From a virus, in IMG/VR virus record IMGVR_UViG_3300007516_000109, positions 1 through 27,226 of that record: a stretch of DNA of 27,226 nucleotides; one strand, given 5' to 3'. Made by a program: the position numbers and the translations under genes. The notes beneath the pieces are model-generated. The model ran no database searches. It was given only the letters and a program-made list of their open reading frames with translations, and was not told where the DNA came from. This document shows positions 7,317 through 16,028 of the stretch, piece after piece (position 1 is the stretch's first letter; each line of letters begins with the position of its first letter).

Positions 7317-7326
7317 CGGTAGGTAA

Positions 7327-7348
7327 TACCAGCAGTTGCCTGCTAGTA
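7327..7348 (-). other. GNRA-capped hairpin after the giant fibre stop
   Basis: A 9-bp stem with one G-U wobble (7327-7335 with 7340-7348) closes a GCAA loop on the minus strand, just after the stop and before the stronger terminator stem. It may protect the mRNA 3' end or assist termination. Confidence 0.5.
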
Positions 7349-7356
7349 TAAACCTT

Positions 7357-10300
7357 TTAGAAGCGTCCGACTACAACTTCGATTGTACCTTCGGCACCAT
7401 CATGGTTAGCAAGAGCTTTACCAATGATTGTTCCTGGTGCAGGATTTGATTCGGCGCGGGCCAAACCATTTCCAGCAGATACCATCAAATCACCTTTGCG
7501 TACAGTTCCAGCAACACGACATGGTACACGACCAGTAAATGCCACAGTGACCACATGATCAGCAACCAAGTTGTTGTTCATGGTAAACGCAGGGTTTGTA
7601 GAAACAACACCTGCAACACGAGTGTCGGCATCTGTACTTGCAGTAACTTCGGCATCACCACCAAACGATACCACTGTACCCGGAGCATACTCAGCGTCAG
7701 CTGTGTATTTTTCTGCCAAGTCAGCGTATTGAGCTGATGTTGCAACACCAATAAACGATGTACCTGTAACTGTGCCAGCAGCACTGATTGTTGCAGTTGT
7801 CTTGATATCAGTACTTACAGTACCACCGGCCAAGTATGCAGCAACGTCAGAATTGGCATAACCTGCTGGCAAACCAGTTAGTTGTGAACCATTACCAATG
7901 ATAAACGCACCAGTTACATTGCCAGTGGCACTTACTGTAGTACCTGTGGTAATTGAGCCGCCTGTGAGTACACCAGTTGCACTCATAGTACCACCTGTTG
8001 CAACGTTTCCGCCAGTGATTGTGCCAGTTGCACTTATTGCACCAGTGATATTTTCACCACCTGGATGGTACACAGCAATGTCAGTACCGCCAACTTCTAT
8101 TACAACGTTTCCGCCGCTGCCGTCAATGTCAATACTACTTGTACCATCGGTAATACCGGTAACAGTGGTGGTAGTGGTCAAGATACGACAGTCAATCACG
8201 TCGCCTGTAGCAGGAGCTTCAGTAAACGTCAATGTTGTGCCAGCTACAGAGTAAGCACTGGTTGGGACCTGTTGAATACCGTTGATTGCAACAATTGTAC
8301 CTGATGTAGTTGATTCTTCAGTTAGCGTAAAGGCAACAGTAACATCATCACCAGCAAACTGATCATCGGTAATAACTGTAATTTCTTGCACACCAACTGC
8401 TACCCATTCAGTGTTGTTGTAAACTTCTACACTGTTTACTTGACTGTTGAAACGCAACATACCTGTTACACCGGTAGCTGGACGCTGTGCTGTGTTACCA
8501 ACTGGTTGCAGGAATGATGTTGTAGAATTCATTGCCAATATAACGCCAGTTGTCTGTGTTGAACTACCAATACTGACTGTTTCTGTTCCGGCATCAACAA
8601 ACAACACGTTGGCAGTTGTATCACCGTTTACAGCAAAGTCAACATTGTCAAGTGCTTGGTTAATATTAACAATTCCGCCGCCTACATCAGTAATGTCGTC
8701 GCTGCTGATACGAATGTTACCCAGACTAGATGTACCAGCCGTTGTAACATTACCGCCTGTGATTGTGCCTGTAGCACTCACAGTACCACCTGTGGCAACA
8801 TTGCCCAAAGTAGCTGTTCCGGTTGAACTGATTGTTCCGCCTGTTGCAACATTACCTAGTGTGGCTGTTCCAGTTGAACTTACAGTTCCACCAGTTGCAA
8901 CATTACCACCTGTGATAGTGCCAGCAGCACTCACTGTGGTGCCTGTAGCAATACTTCCACCTGTAACTGAACCTGTAGCACTTACCGTACCACCTGTTGC
9001 AACATTACCCAGTGTGGCTGTTCCAGTTGAACTGATTGTTCCACCAGTTGCCAGGTTGCCACCAGTGATTGTGTCATCGCTTGTGATTGTACCAACAGCA
9101 CTGATTGTTCCACCTGTTGCAACGTTGCCCAAAGTAGCTGTACCAGTTGAATCAATTGTTCCACCTGTTGCAACGTTGCCCAAAGTAGCTGTTCCGGTTG
9201 AACTTACAGTACCACCTGTTGCAACATTACCCAGTGTGGCTGTTCCAGTTGAACTGATTGTTCCACCTGTGGCAACATTGCCCAAAGTAGCTGTACCAGT
9301 TGAACTTACTGTTCCGCCTGTGGCAATATTACCACCTGTGATAGTAGCATCACTTGTGATAGTGCTGGTAGCACTGATTGTTCCACCAGTTAGTACGTTA
9401 CCGCCGGTAATTGTACCTGTAGCACTTACAGTACCGCCGGTGGCAACGTTGCCCAAAGTAGCTGTACCAGTTGAACTTACTGTTCCGCCTGTGGCAATAT
9501 TACCACCTGTGATTGTGCCCGTTGCACTTACTGTGCCACTTGTAGCAACACTTCCGCCTGTGATAGAACTAGTAGCAATGATTGTTCCACCAGTTGCAAC
9601 GTTACCAACAGTAGCTGTTCCAGTAACACTCAATGTGCCGCCTGTTACCAAATTACCAGCAGTAGCAGTTCCAGTTGAGCTGATTGTTCCACCTGTTGCA
9701 ACATTACCAACTGTAGCAGTTCCTGTTGAACTGATTGTTCCACCTGTTGCAACATTACCACCTGTGATTGTAGCATCAGCAGTAACAGCACCAGTTGCAC
9801 TTAAACTTGCACCTGTAGCAGCACCAATATTTGGTGTTACAAACTGAGCACTTGCTTTAACCACAACAGCATCGCCTGTGATTGTAGTTGTAGTTTCGTC
9901 AACGTTGACACTGAATATCACACCAGTTAGGTCTAAACCAGCACCAGCAGTGTATTGACCTGCACCAGAGAACTGACTCCATGTAACTGCTGTTACGCCA
10001 AGTGTGCCGCCTGCATCAGATGTACATACCCAACCTGTATCGGCGTAGTCAGTACCAGTTGTAACAAAAGTAAACGCACCAGGAAATTCTGCCCATACGT
10101 CCATGTCAGTAGAACGGGCCCATGCTCCGGCAGCGGCAACATAGATACCATTTTCAGCAGGAGCAGTTTGGTCTTTGACCAAAACACGATTGCCAGCAAC
10201 AATACTGATACCATCAATTGTTTGAGCACCACTCAATGTGATGTTGCCGTCTGTTGCGGCAATTACTGCTGCTTTAACGTTTAGACCTTCAGCAACTGAA

Positions 10301-12054
10301 TCAACATATTGCTTGTTGGCAGCATCGCCGCCGCTGGTTGGGTCAGCCAAGTTGAGAATTTTTGTACTATTGGCGTTGATTTCTGTACCAGCCAATGAAA
10401 TAGCACCAGCAGATGTGACAGTAACTGTTGCGCCAACAATGTCAGATGTATTGACATTTCCAGCACTTACGTTACCGGTTGTGGAAATAAATCCAGAACT
10501 TGCAACATTGCCCAAAGTAGCTGTGCCTGTAGAACTTATAGTTCCACCTGTGGCAACATTGCCCAAAGTAGCTGTACCAGTTGAACTGATTGCTCCACCA
10601 GTTGCAATGTTACCACCTGTGATTGTATCAGCACTTGTGATAGTGCTGGTAGCACTGATTGTTCCACCAGTTAGTACGTTACCACCTGTGATTGTGCTTG
10701 CTGCACTGATTGTTCCACCTGTGGCAACATTGCCCAAAGTAGCTGTACCAGTCGAACTTACTGTTCCACCAGTTGCCAAGTTGCCACCGCTGATTGTAGC
10801 ATCACTTGTGATTGTGCCAACAGCACTTACAGTACCACCAGTTGCAACGTTGCCCAATGTGGCTGTGCCAGTTGAACTTACAGTACCACCTGTTGCAACA
10901 TTACCCAGTGTGGCTGTTCCAGTTGAACTGATTGTTCCACCAGTTGCAACGTTTCCACCAGTGATTGTACCTGCTGCGCTTACTGTAGTGCCAGAAGCAA
11001 TACTTCCACCTGTGATAGAACCAACAGAACTTACGGTTCCACCAGTTGCAACGTTGCCCAATGTAGCTGTACCAGTTGAACTGATTGCGCCAGCTGTGTC
11101 AACATTGCCTAATGTGGCTGTGCCAGTTGAACTGATTGTACCACCTGTGGCAATATTACCACCTGTGATTGTACCAACAGAACTTACGGTTCCACCTGTT
11201 GCAATGTTGCCCAGTGTGGCTGTTCCAGTTGAACTGATTGTTCCACCTGTGGCAACATTGCCCAAAGTAGCTGTTCCAGTTGAACTTACAGTGCCACCTG
11301 TTGCCAAGTTGCCGCCTGTGATTGTGCCAGAAAGAGTAATACTGTTGTTCAATACAACAGCAACATTACTTTCTGTACCAGAAACTTGGTCAACAGTGAC
11401 AGTGATGTTGGTGTCGCCTTCAAACTCGATTGTGTCGCCGCCTACTACTGCTTCGGTTGTGACACCGTCGGTGATACTGAATCCTGATGCACTTAATTCG
11501 CTGTCAACATATGCTTTTGTAGCAGCGTCTGTTGCAGCAACAGGCGTTCCAATGTTTCCAATAACACTTGTGTTAAAGTCAATAGTTGATGCAGCAGCAA
11601 CGTTCATGCTGGCAATGTTACTTGCGCCTGTGACACGTAGATCACCAGTTACTTCTGAATTCAATACTTTGGTACTGGCATACGCAGTGATGTTGATGGT
11701 TGTTTCAGTTTCAGCTGTGTTTGTAAACGCTGTTACAAACAAGCCTTGACTTTCGTCCCATACAAACGCAATGTTTGTGCTTGATCCACGTTGCCCTAGA
11801 AAACCAATGTCAACTGAAGGTGCACCTGTTGCTGTTGATGCCAACAAAATAACCGGATCTTCAATTGTTGTTATGTTGGTGTCAATTGCAGTGGTGTTTC
11901 CGGAAACTGTTAGGTTTCCAGAAACTGTTAGGTTTGATCCATAAACTAAGTTGTTAGCAATTTTTCCTGCGCTGATTGAATAATCAGTTAACTTTGAACT
12001 TGCAACAATTGTTGCGTCAGTTATCTGATTATTCTTAATTCTGGTTACAGCCAT
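7357..12054 (-). CDS. Giant repeat-rich tail fibre/adhesin (1565 residues)
   Basis: Residues 1-237 resemble fibre attachment modules (TRIKNNQITDATIVASSKLT, NLTVSGNTTAIDTN, AATKAYVDSELSASGFS). Residues 238-538 and 749-1107 are tandem 17-residue repeats (typical unit TVSSTGTATLGNVATGG), about 17 and 20 copies, with two more units near the C-terminus. A few units carry a 6-residue insert (SDATIT-like). Residues 539-748 form a globular fibre domain (VAGNRVLVKDQ, NGIYVAAAGAWARSTD) shared with the gene at 6180. Around 1180-1290 is an RPATGVTGMLRFNSQVNSVE plus DQFAGDDVTVAFTL module shared with other genes here. The last 180 or so residues match the end of the short fibre. The repeats predict a long beta-structured shaft. 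Shine-Dalgarno AGGAG lies 7 nt before the ATG. The protein probably sets host range. Confidence 0.88.
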   Translation of the reverse strand: MAVTRIKNNQITDATIVASSKLTDYSISAGKIANNLVYGSNLTVSGNLTVSGNTTAIDTNITTIEDPVILLASTATGAPSVDIGFLGQRGSSTNIAFVWDESQGLFVTAFTNTAETETTINITAYASTKVLNSEVTGDLRVTGASNIASMNVAAASTIDFNTSVIGNIGTPVAATDAATKAYVDSELSASGFSITDGVTTEAVVGGDTIEFEGDTNITVTVDQVSGTESNVAVVLNNSITLSGTITGGNLATGGTVSSTGTATLGNVATGGTISSTGTATLGNIATGGTVSSVGTITGGNIATGGTISSTGTATLGNVDTAGAISSTGTATLGNVATGGTVSSVGSITGGSIASGTTVSAAGTITGGNVATGGTISSTGTATLGNVATGGTVSSTGTATLGNVATGGTVSAVGTITSDATISGGNLATGGTVSSTGTATLGNVATGGTISAASTITGGNVLTGGTISATSTITSADTITGGNIATGGAISSTGTATLGNVATGGTISSTGTATLGNVASSGFISTTGNVSAGNVNTSDIVGATVTVTSAGAISLAGTEINANSTKILNLADPTSGGDAANKQYVDSVAEGLNVKAAVIAATDGNITLSGAQTIDGISIVAGNRVLVKDQTAPAENGIYVAAAGAWARSTDMDVWAEFPGAFTFVTTGTDYADTGWVCTSDAGGTLGVTAVTWSQFSGAGQYTAGAGLDLTGVIFSVNVDETTTTITGDAVVVKASAQFVTPNIGAATGASLSATGAVTADATITGGNVATGGTISSTGTATVGNVATGGTISSTGTATAGNLVTGGTLSVTGTATVGNVATGGTIIATSSITGGSVATSGTVSATGTITGGNIATGGTVSSTGTATLGNVATGGTVSATGTITGGNVLTGGTISATSTITSDATITGGNIATGGTVSSTGTATLGNVATGGTISSTGTATLGNVATGGTVSSTGTATLGNVATGGTIDSTGTATLGNVATGGTISAVGTITSDDTITGGNLATGGTISSTGTATLGNVATGGTVSATGSVTGGSIATGTTVSAAGTITGGNVATGGTVSSTGTATLGNVATGGTISSTGTATLGNVATGGTVSATGTITGGNVTTAGTSSLGNIRISSDDITDVGGGIVNINQALDNVDFAVNGDTTANVLFVDAGTETVSIGSSTQTTGVILAMNSTTSFLQPVGNTAQRPATGVTGMLRFNSQVNSVEVYNNTEWVAVGVQEITVITDDQFAGDDVTVAFTLTEESTTSGTIVAINGIQQVPTSAYSVAGTTLTFTEAPATGDVIDCRILTTTTTVTGITDGTSSIDIDGSGGNVVIEVGGTDIAVYHPGGENITGAISATGTITGGNVATGGTMSATGVLTGGSITTGTTVSATGNVTGAFIIGNGSQLTGLPAGYANSDVAAYLAGGTVSTDIKTTATISAAGTVTGTSFIGVATSAQYADLAEKYTADAEYAPGTVVSFGGDAEVTASTDADTRVAGVVSTNPAFTMNNNLVADHVVTVAFTGRVPCRVAGTVRKGDLMVSAGNGLARAESNPAPGTIIGKALANHDGAEGTIEVVVGRF
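7713..7923 (-). repeat. Direct repeat copy B (fibre C-terminal module)
   Basis: The partner of 6551-6761, with the same length and frame, located in the C-terminal part of the giant fibre gene. It is a possible substrate for recombination that would swap or delete fibre ends. Confidence 0.75.
8734..9810 (-). repeat. In-frame tandem repeat block 2 of the giant fibre (about 20 units of 51 bp)
   Basis: This encodes residues 749-1107 of the giant fibre. Each unit is 17 codons, and three units are extended by 6 codons. The DNA is degenerate at third positions, so the protein repeat is better conserved than the DNA. Confidence 0.85.
10441..11343 (-). repeat. In-frame tandem repeat block 1 of the giant fibre (about 17 units of 51 bp)
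   Basis: This encodes residues 238-538. Units alternate between ending STGTATLGN and GTITGGN, and two units carry the 6-residue insert. It is separated from block 2 by a globular domain. Confidence 0.85.
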
Positions 12055-12122
12055 TTTAAGACTCCTATTTTATATTTGTTCCTGCACAATGCCCATCACT
12101 ATGCGTTCAATACTACTGAATA

Positions 12123-12128
12123 TATTTA
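12123..12128 (-). promoter_or_regulatory. Late-promoter-like box (GGTAAATATA) for the giant fibre gene
   Basis: It lies 69 nt before the ATG at 12054 and directly after the terminator hairpin of the upstream gene. It would give a leader of about 60 nt. Confidence 0.55.
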
Positions 12129-12130
12129 CC

Positions 12131-12151
12131 AAAATCGTGAGGAAACCTCAC
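12131..12151 (-). terminator. Probable intrinsic terminator of the 12182-13504 gene
   Basis: A 6-bp stem (GTGAGG/CCTCAC, 12137-12142 with 12146-12151) with a 3-nt loop is followed after GA by TTTT on the minus strand. The stem is short, so strength is moderate. Confidence 0.55.
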
Positions 12152-12181
12152 TGGGTAGTTAATTTCCAGTGCAGGAAAAAG

Positions 12182-13504
12182 TTAGGTTGTAATAGCGCTG
12201 CCGATTGCAATTTGCTTCCAACCACCGACGCTGTATACTGCCAGACATGGTGATCCAGAAGCTCCGTCCGAAACATAAATTACCTGTCCCGTTGCTACGT
12301 TGCTTAACCCACTGGCCTGGCTTACTGTGTATGTAGGCAATCGAAGGCTGTGGGCTGCACTGATATCCAAAATACTGGCATTGGTTATCTGTGCTACTGT
12401 CAAACTATTTATTTCAAAATTGATATTTCCGCTTGCAGTGGTTGCAACTGTGGTATTTCCACTGGTGTTTGTCAATGCAGAAATTGTAGTGGTCACTGTG
12501 ATAAATCGAACTTGCACAGTGTCTGACACAATTGGAGTTGTTGTAAATGTTATTTGATCACCACTGGATACATCGTAATCCGCACCAGGTGTTTGATTAA
12601 CACCGTTGATAGTGACCAGTATGCCGGCTGCTGTGGCGTCTTGATTCAGTGTAAACGTATCAGTAACTCCGTCGCCTTCGATAGTTTGGTTACTGATAAC
12701 TGACAATCCTTCGCCGGCACTTTTCCAAACAGATCCTGTGTATACTTCTACAATATTTGTATCAGTGTTAAGGCGCAACGTTCCTGCAATTGCTGGATTT
12801 GGGCGATCCCCGGTATCACCAGTCGGAATGGAAACACCGGCAGTTCCTGTAATTTGCACAATTGCATTACCGGTTGCATCAAGTGTTATGTTGCCATCAG
12901 CAAGCGATGTTGATATAGTAGTGTTGGCTATTGTTAAATTGCCAATTGTTACGTTGCCTGTGTTGTTGTTTACACCAATTGACCCAACATATTCATAACC
13001 CGAAATGTAAACTACATTTCCTGATGTGAGAACACTTGGAATAGTTTCGCCGATAAAATTCAGCACTCCGGCTTGTGTGTCAAAAAAGTACTCACCAACT
13101 CCTCCAATACCAGCAGCAAATATTTGTGTTCCTGTTGCTTGTATATTGGCTTCCCCGGACGGGGCTACAAAAACTTTTGGTAACCATGTGGGTCCAAATT
13201 CTTGAGGGATCCAATATTGTACATTGGACAACCACGTAGGACGTATACCACCAATGGGCGACACTGTGATATCCGCAACACATTCGACAGAAGTTCCATT
13301 TATGCTGGCGTTGGCAATGCCAGAAATTGCGCCAGCAGTTGCTGTAATTTGATCTGCTTCCATCCAAACAACATCGCCGCGAATAAATGCCGGGCTAGCA
13401 ATGCTTTCGTTCGAAGCGCCTTTGGATATGCTGTTGGCAGTTTTTGCTACGCCTTGCAGCTTCTTGAACAGTAAATCAACATATTGTGTTATTGAGACTG
13501 CCAT
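12182..13504 (-). CDS. Fibre or baseplate-associated virion protein (440 residues)
   Basis: The N-terminal region (ITQYVDLLFKKLQGVAKTAN, ASNESIASPAFIRGDVVWME) resembles an attachment domain known from virion proteins of aquatic T4-like phages. The middle has beta-rich segments (GEYFFDTQAGVLNFIGETIP, TSGNVVYISGYEYVG) and DRPNPAIAGTLRLNTDTN with VEVYTGSVW. That motif pair and the following EGDGVTDTFTLNQD, ILVTINGVNQTPGADY module are shared with the giant fibre and with the protein at 15629. The end is LAVYSVGGWKQIAIGSAI. It is probably an adsorption-apparatus component. Its start overlaps the stop of the upstream gene by one base (TAATG), so the two are coupled. Confidence 0.75.
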   Translation of the reverse strand: MAVSITQYVDLLFKKLQGVAKTANSISKGASNESIASPAFIRGDVVWMEADQITATAGAISGIANASINGTSVECVADITVSPIGGIRPTWLSNVQYWIPQEFGPTWLPKVFVAPSGEANIQATGTQIFAAGIGGVGEYFFDTQAGVLNFIGETIPSVLTSGNVVYISGYEYVGSIGVNNNTGNVTIGNLTIANTTISTSLADGNITLDATGNAIVQITGTAGVSIPTGDTGDRPNPAIAGTLRLNTDTNIVEVYTGSVWKSAGEGLSVISNQTIEGDGVTDTFTLNQDATAAGILVTINGVNQTPGADYDVSSGDQITFTTTPIVSDTVQVRFITVTTTISALTNTSGNTTVATTASGNINFEINSLTVAQITNASILDISAAHSLRLPTYTVSQASGLSNVATGQVIYVSDGASGSPCLAVYSVGGWKQIAIGSAITT

Positions 13505-15597
13505 TAGTTACTCGCTGCTTTTAAAGAAAGGCCGGTCATTGATTGACCAGATGTAAGAGCTAGTCTTACATAAATTTCGTTTGTGCCAGTGCTTGAACTT
13601 GACACAGTACCAAACGTACAAGTTTTGCTGGTGCTGCCTGTGTTTGAGTTGGCAACAACTACACCACCAAGACTACATCCATCAGACCCGTTGCCTGGTG
13701 CGTTGACGCCTGGATATCCAGCGCCTGCATAAGACACTGTCATGTCAATCCACCCGTTTGCACTGGAACTTGAATCTATTGCGCTGCCAGGCAATGCTAC
13801 CCACATACCAGCTACATTGCCTGCATACGTGATGTCAAATTTACTTACATCTGATCTTACAAATTTAAATGTAAAATACTGTGTTCCTGTACGTCCAGCA
13901 CTTAAATCAGGACCAGTTGGCAAGTAGCCAGTCGTGTAATCTGTTTGATCGTGTTTGAGTACACCTTGCGATCCTGTGCCAACAACCACTGCATCGTATG
14001 TTTCTAACGTAGATGACTGACTGTTGAAGGTTGCTGCGTTAATTGTGTATGTTGGAGTGCTGCTGTTTCCCGAGTTTATAATGCGAACAGCATTGCCGCT
14101 GCCGGTGCCAACACTGGTCACAACAATATTGCTTTCGTCAACTGCTGTCGAAGTACCTGTTTTTCGTAATACAACATTGGCCAAAGCTGATGTCAGTGTC
14201 AGTGTGCCTGAACTATAACTGTTGTTTACGCTCATTAACGGACCAGATGAACTGGAGCCAAAGCCTGATGCTATCGATGCAGTTGTTGAAAATGATGCTG
14301 ATGCAAAAGAGCCAAGAACATTACTTCCAATGTTGCTGGCGCTGTAAGTGACTGACGCAGGGGTTGAAAAACTACCCGCGGCGGATCCAGATGTCAGTGT
14401 ATTTGATGTTGGATATGTATTGCCACTTATGTTGGCCACATCCGATGTTATTGTAAATTGAGTAGCAGTGGTATAATGCGGAATAGTACTGCTGTACAAC
14501 AACGTAGGTGATCCGGTTGTGGCAATTGTGCTGTTGCTAAAACTTGGAGCAGGTGGACTACTATTGTCATAATACCAAACTGGGGTATTTGTGGTGCTTG
14601 CAGTTGCTGTATCAGAAATATAAACTTCGTTCCATCCTGCCGGTGCTGCGCTGCCTGAAATTGCAGACGAAAACACATACCAAAAACCGGCTGCAATGTT
14701 TGCGTTGGCTGTGTTGTAATCAAAGTTGTTGGAAATAACAAGATTACCGCCGTAAGTTCCGTTGGCAGATGGGTTAGCCGATGTGTTTAAAGTAACTGAC
14801 CCAACATCAACTCCATTGAGCACAGCAGCAATTGTGCCAGAGTCACCCGGTCCAACTGTTGAAATAGTATTTGTAGAGTATGTAGCGGCTCTACGAACAG
14901 TTGATACAACTGTTCCTGCGGCTACTGATTTATTGGTCTCTGGGGTATTGTCAACTTGAGTAATGTTGGTCATTCTGTAAGTTGATACACTAGAGATCGA
15001 AAGTGGTTGGCTATCCGGAAAGTTTCCAGGTGACGGTGGAACCAATTTACCTAGAACTGAGTTTAATTGTGTTATACCATCTGTTACAGTTGTGCTGGTT
15101 GTTAACGTAACTGCGTTACTTACAAGATTGCCCAGTGTGTTGGTACCCATTGCAATACTATTACCAATTACACCAACTGATCCAAATGATGACCATGATA
15201 AATTTCCAGTGCCGTCTGTTGACAGTATGAAATTGAGTAATCCACCTGTGATCGAAATATTGGCAACAGACCCTAGTTCTAGAATGCCCGAATCTGCTGA
15301 TATTGAATTTCCTATAATATTAACGCCGCCAATATTGGCAGAGGTTGCGACTGCAAGTGTATTAGATATTAACAGGTCTGACTCAATATCAACTGTTGTG
15401 TAGATACCTGTTGCAAGAATATTGCCTGCAATGTCTAAGCTAACAGTTGGTGTGGCTGTGTTAATACCAATTCTGGCATTGGTAACATCAACTAAGAATA
15501 TAGGAGTATCGGCTATAGTGTCGGAAATTGCCAGATTAGCACCATCTCTTTCGAGATTGTCTTTCAACATCTGTCCTGCAATTTTACTAATGGCCAT
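13504..15597 (-). CDS. Ser/Thr-rich fibre-type virion protein with a receptor-tip-like C-terminus (697 residues)
   Basis: The N-terminus (MAISKIAGQMLKDNLERDGA, ARIGINTATPTVSLDIAG) is the phage fibre/structural start seen in several aquatic phages. The middle is strongly Ser/Thr/Gly/Asn-rich and beta-prone (for example SNIGSNVLGSFASASFSTTA). The C-terminal 130 or so residues form a distinct domain (TGTQYFTFKFVRSDVSKFDI, AGMWVALPGSAID, NGSDGCSLGGVV, KTCTFGTVSSSSTGTNEIYV) with two Cys that could pair. This pattern recurs at the ends of phage tail-tip proteins. The gene has a CTAAATAC box and an AAGGG Shine-Dalgarno, and couples to the next gene. It is probably an adhesin, but the exact place on the virion is unknown. 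Confidence 0.75.
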   Translation of the reverse strand: MAISKIAGQMLKDNLERDGANLAISDTIADTPIFLVDVTNARIGINTATPTVSLDIAGNILATGIYTTVDIESDLLISNTLAVATSANIGGVNIIGNSISADSGILELGSVANISITGGLLNFILSTDGTGNLSWSSFGSVGVIGNSIAMGTNTLGNLVSNAVTLTTSTTVTDGITQLNSVLGKLVPPSPGNFPDSQPLSISSVSTYRMTNITQVDNTPETNKSVAAGTVVSTVRRAATYSTNTISTVGPGDSGTIAAVLNGVDVGSVTLNTSANPSANGTYGGNLVISNNFDYNTANANIAAGFWYVFSSAISGSAAPAGWNEVYISDTATASTTNTPVWYYDNSSPPAPSFSNSTIATTGSPTLLYSSTIPHYTTATQFTITSDVANISGNTYPTSNTLTSGSAAGSFSTPASVTYSASNIGSNVLGSFASASFSTTASIASGFGSSSSGPLMSVNNSYSSGTLTLTSALANVVLRKTGTSTAVDESNIVVTSVGTGSGNAVRIINSGNSSTPTYTINAATFNSQSSTLETYDAVVVGTGSQGVLKHDQTDYTTGYLPTGPDLSAGRTGTQYFTFKFVRSDVSKFDITYAGNVAGMWVALPGSAIDSSSSANGWIDMTVSYAGAGYPGVNAPGNGSDGCSLGGVVVANSNTGSTSKTCTFGTVSSSSTGTNEIYVRLALTSGQSMTGLSLKAASN

Positions 15598-15617
15598 TGA
15601 TTTTTTCCCTTACAGGG

Positions 15618-15623
15618 TATTTA
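15618..15623 (-). promoter_or_regulatory. Late-promoter-like box (CTAAATACC) for the 697-residue gene
   Basis: It lies 20 nt before the ATG at 15597, with the Shine-Dalgarno AAGGG in between. It stands 5 nt after the stop of the upstream gene. Confidence 0.6.
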
Positions 15624-15628
15624 GTTTG

Positions 15629-16027
15629 TTAACTGTTACTGTGAATTACGTTTATAGGCATTGTGTTCGGCGGCGGGCTGGCAAACACAATGTCAAATCC
15701 GCCGTCGACGGTATAGTTTGTAATGGGTATCTGATAAACACTTCCTACAAACACAATAATTTGTTGTGCTAAACTTTCAACTTCTGACATAGTAAATATG
15801 ATAGTAGAACCATCACCAACAAAACTGTCAACCGTGTAGGAAATGCCGCCGTCAGCTGCAACAGTAACCCAAATTGATCCGTTGTAGAATTCAATTTGAG
15901 CAACATCGGTATTGAATCTAAACTGACCAAAAACGGGGCCAACAGGGCGAGTTGCTGAATTGCCAGAAGGCATAACAACCGAAGTGCTGCCTGATTCTAA
16001 TCTGCGGTTTTTTGTCCAGTTGCCCAT
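15629..16027 (-). CDS. Small virion protein with the shared fibre module (132 residues)
   Basis: This is almost only the shared module: ATRPVGPVFGQFRFNTDVAQ with EFYNGSIWVTV (about residues 25-58), then DSFVGDGSTIIFTMSE and IIVFVGSVYQIPITNYTVDG (about 66-115). The same two pieces occur in the giant fibre and in the 440-residue protein. This gene may be a free-standing version of it, or the reservoir from which it was copied. It begins 1 nt after the stop of the upstream gene, without a clear Shine-Dalgarno, so coupling is likely. A structural role is inferred from content and neighbours. Confidence 0.7.
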   Translation of the reverse strand: MGNWTKNRRLESGSTSVVMPSGNSATRPVGPVFGQFRFNTDVAQIEFYNGSIWVTVAADGGISYTVDSFVGDGSTIIFTMSEVESLAQQIIVFVGSVYQIPITNYTVDGGFDIVFASPPPNTMPINVIHSNS

Positions 16028-16028
16028 G

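Larger units (their letters stand above)
12079..12177. repeat. Spaced 9-bp inverted repeat in the intergenic region before the giant fibre
   Basis: TTCCTGCAC at 12079-12087 is complementary to GTGCAGGAA at 12169-12177, with 81 nt between them. The pair encloses the terminator hairpin and the late box. It could be chance or a long-range fold. Confidence 0.4.

Noticed and set aside
8447-9847. Long plus-strand open frame with PPVATLPKVAVPVEL-type repeats, opposite the giant fibre
   Set aside because: It is the antisense of the 17-residue fibre repeat. The regular Gly/Thr/Val codons leave no stops on the other strand. It has no ribosome-binding site, and the minus-strand product has recognisable fibre domains on both sides.
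8734-11343. Repeat arrays considered as CRISPR or satellite DNA
   Set aside because: Units are 51 bp, stay in frame, have no unique spacers and encode a conserved protein repeat. Inserts are multiples of three.
10238-11749. Second long plus-strand open frame opposite the giant fibre
   Set aside because: Same cause as the one at 8447-9847. Its apparent repeat is only the reverse complement of repeat block 1.
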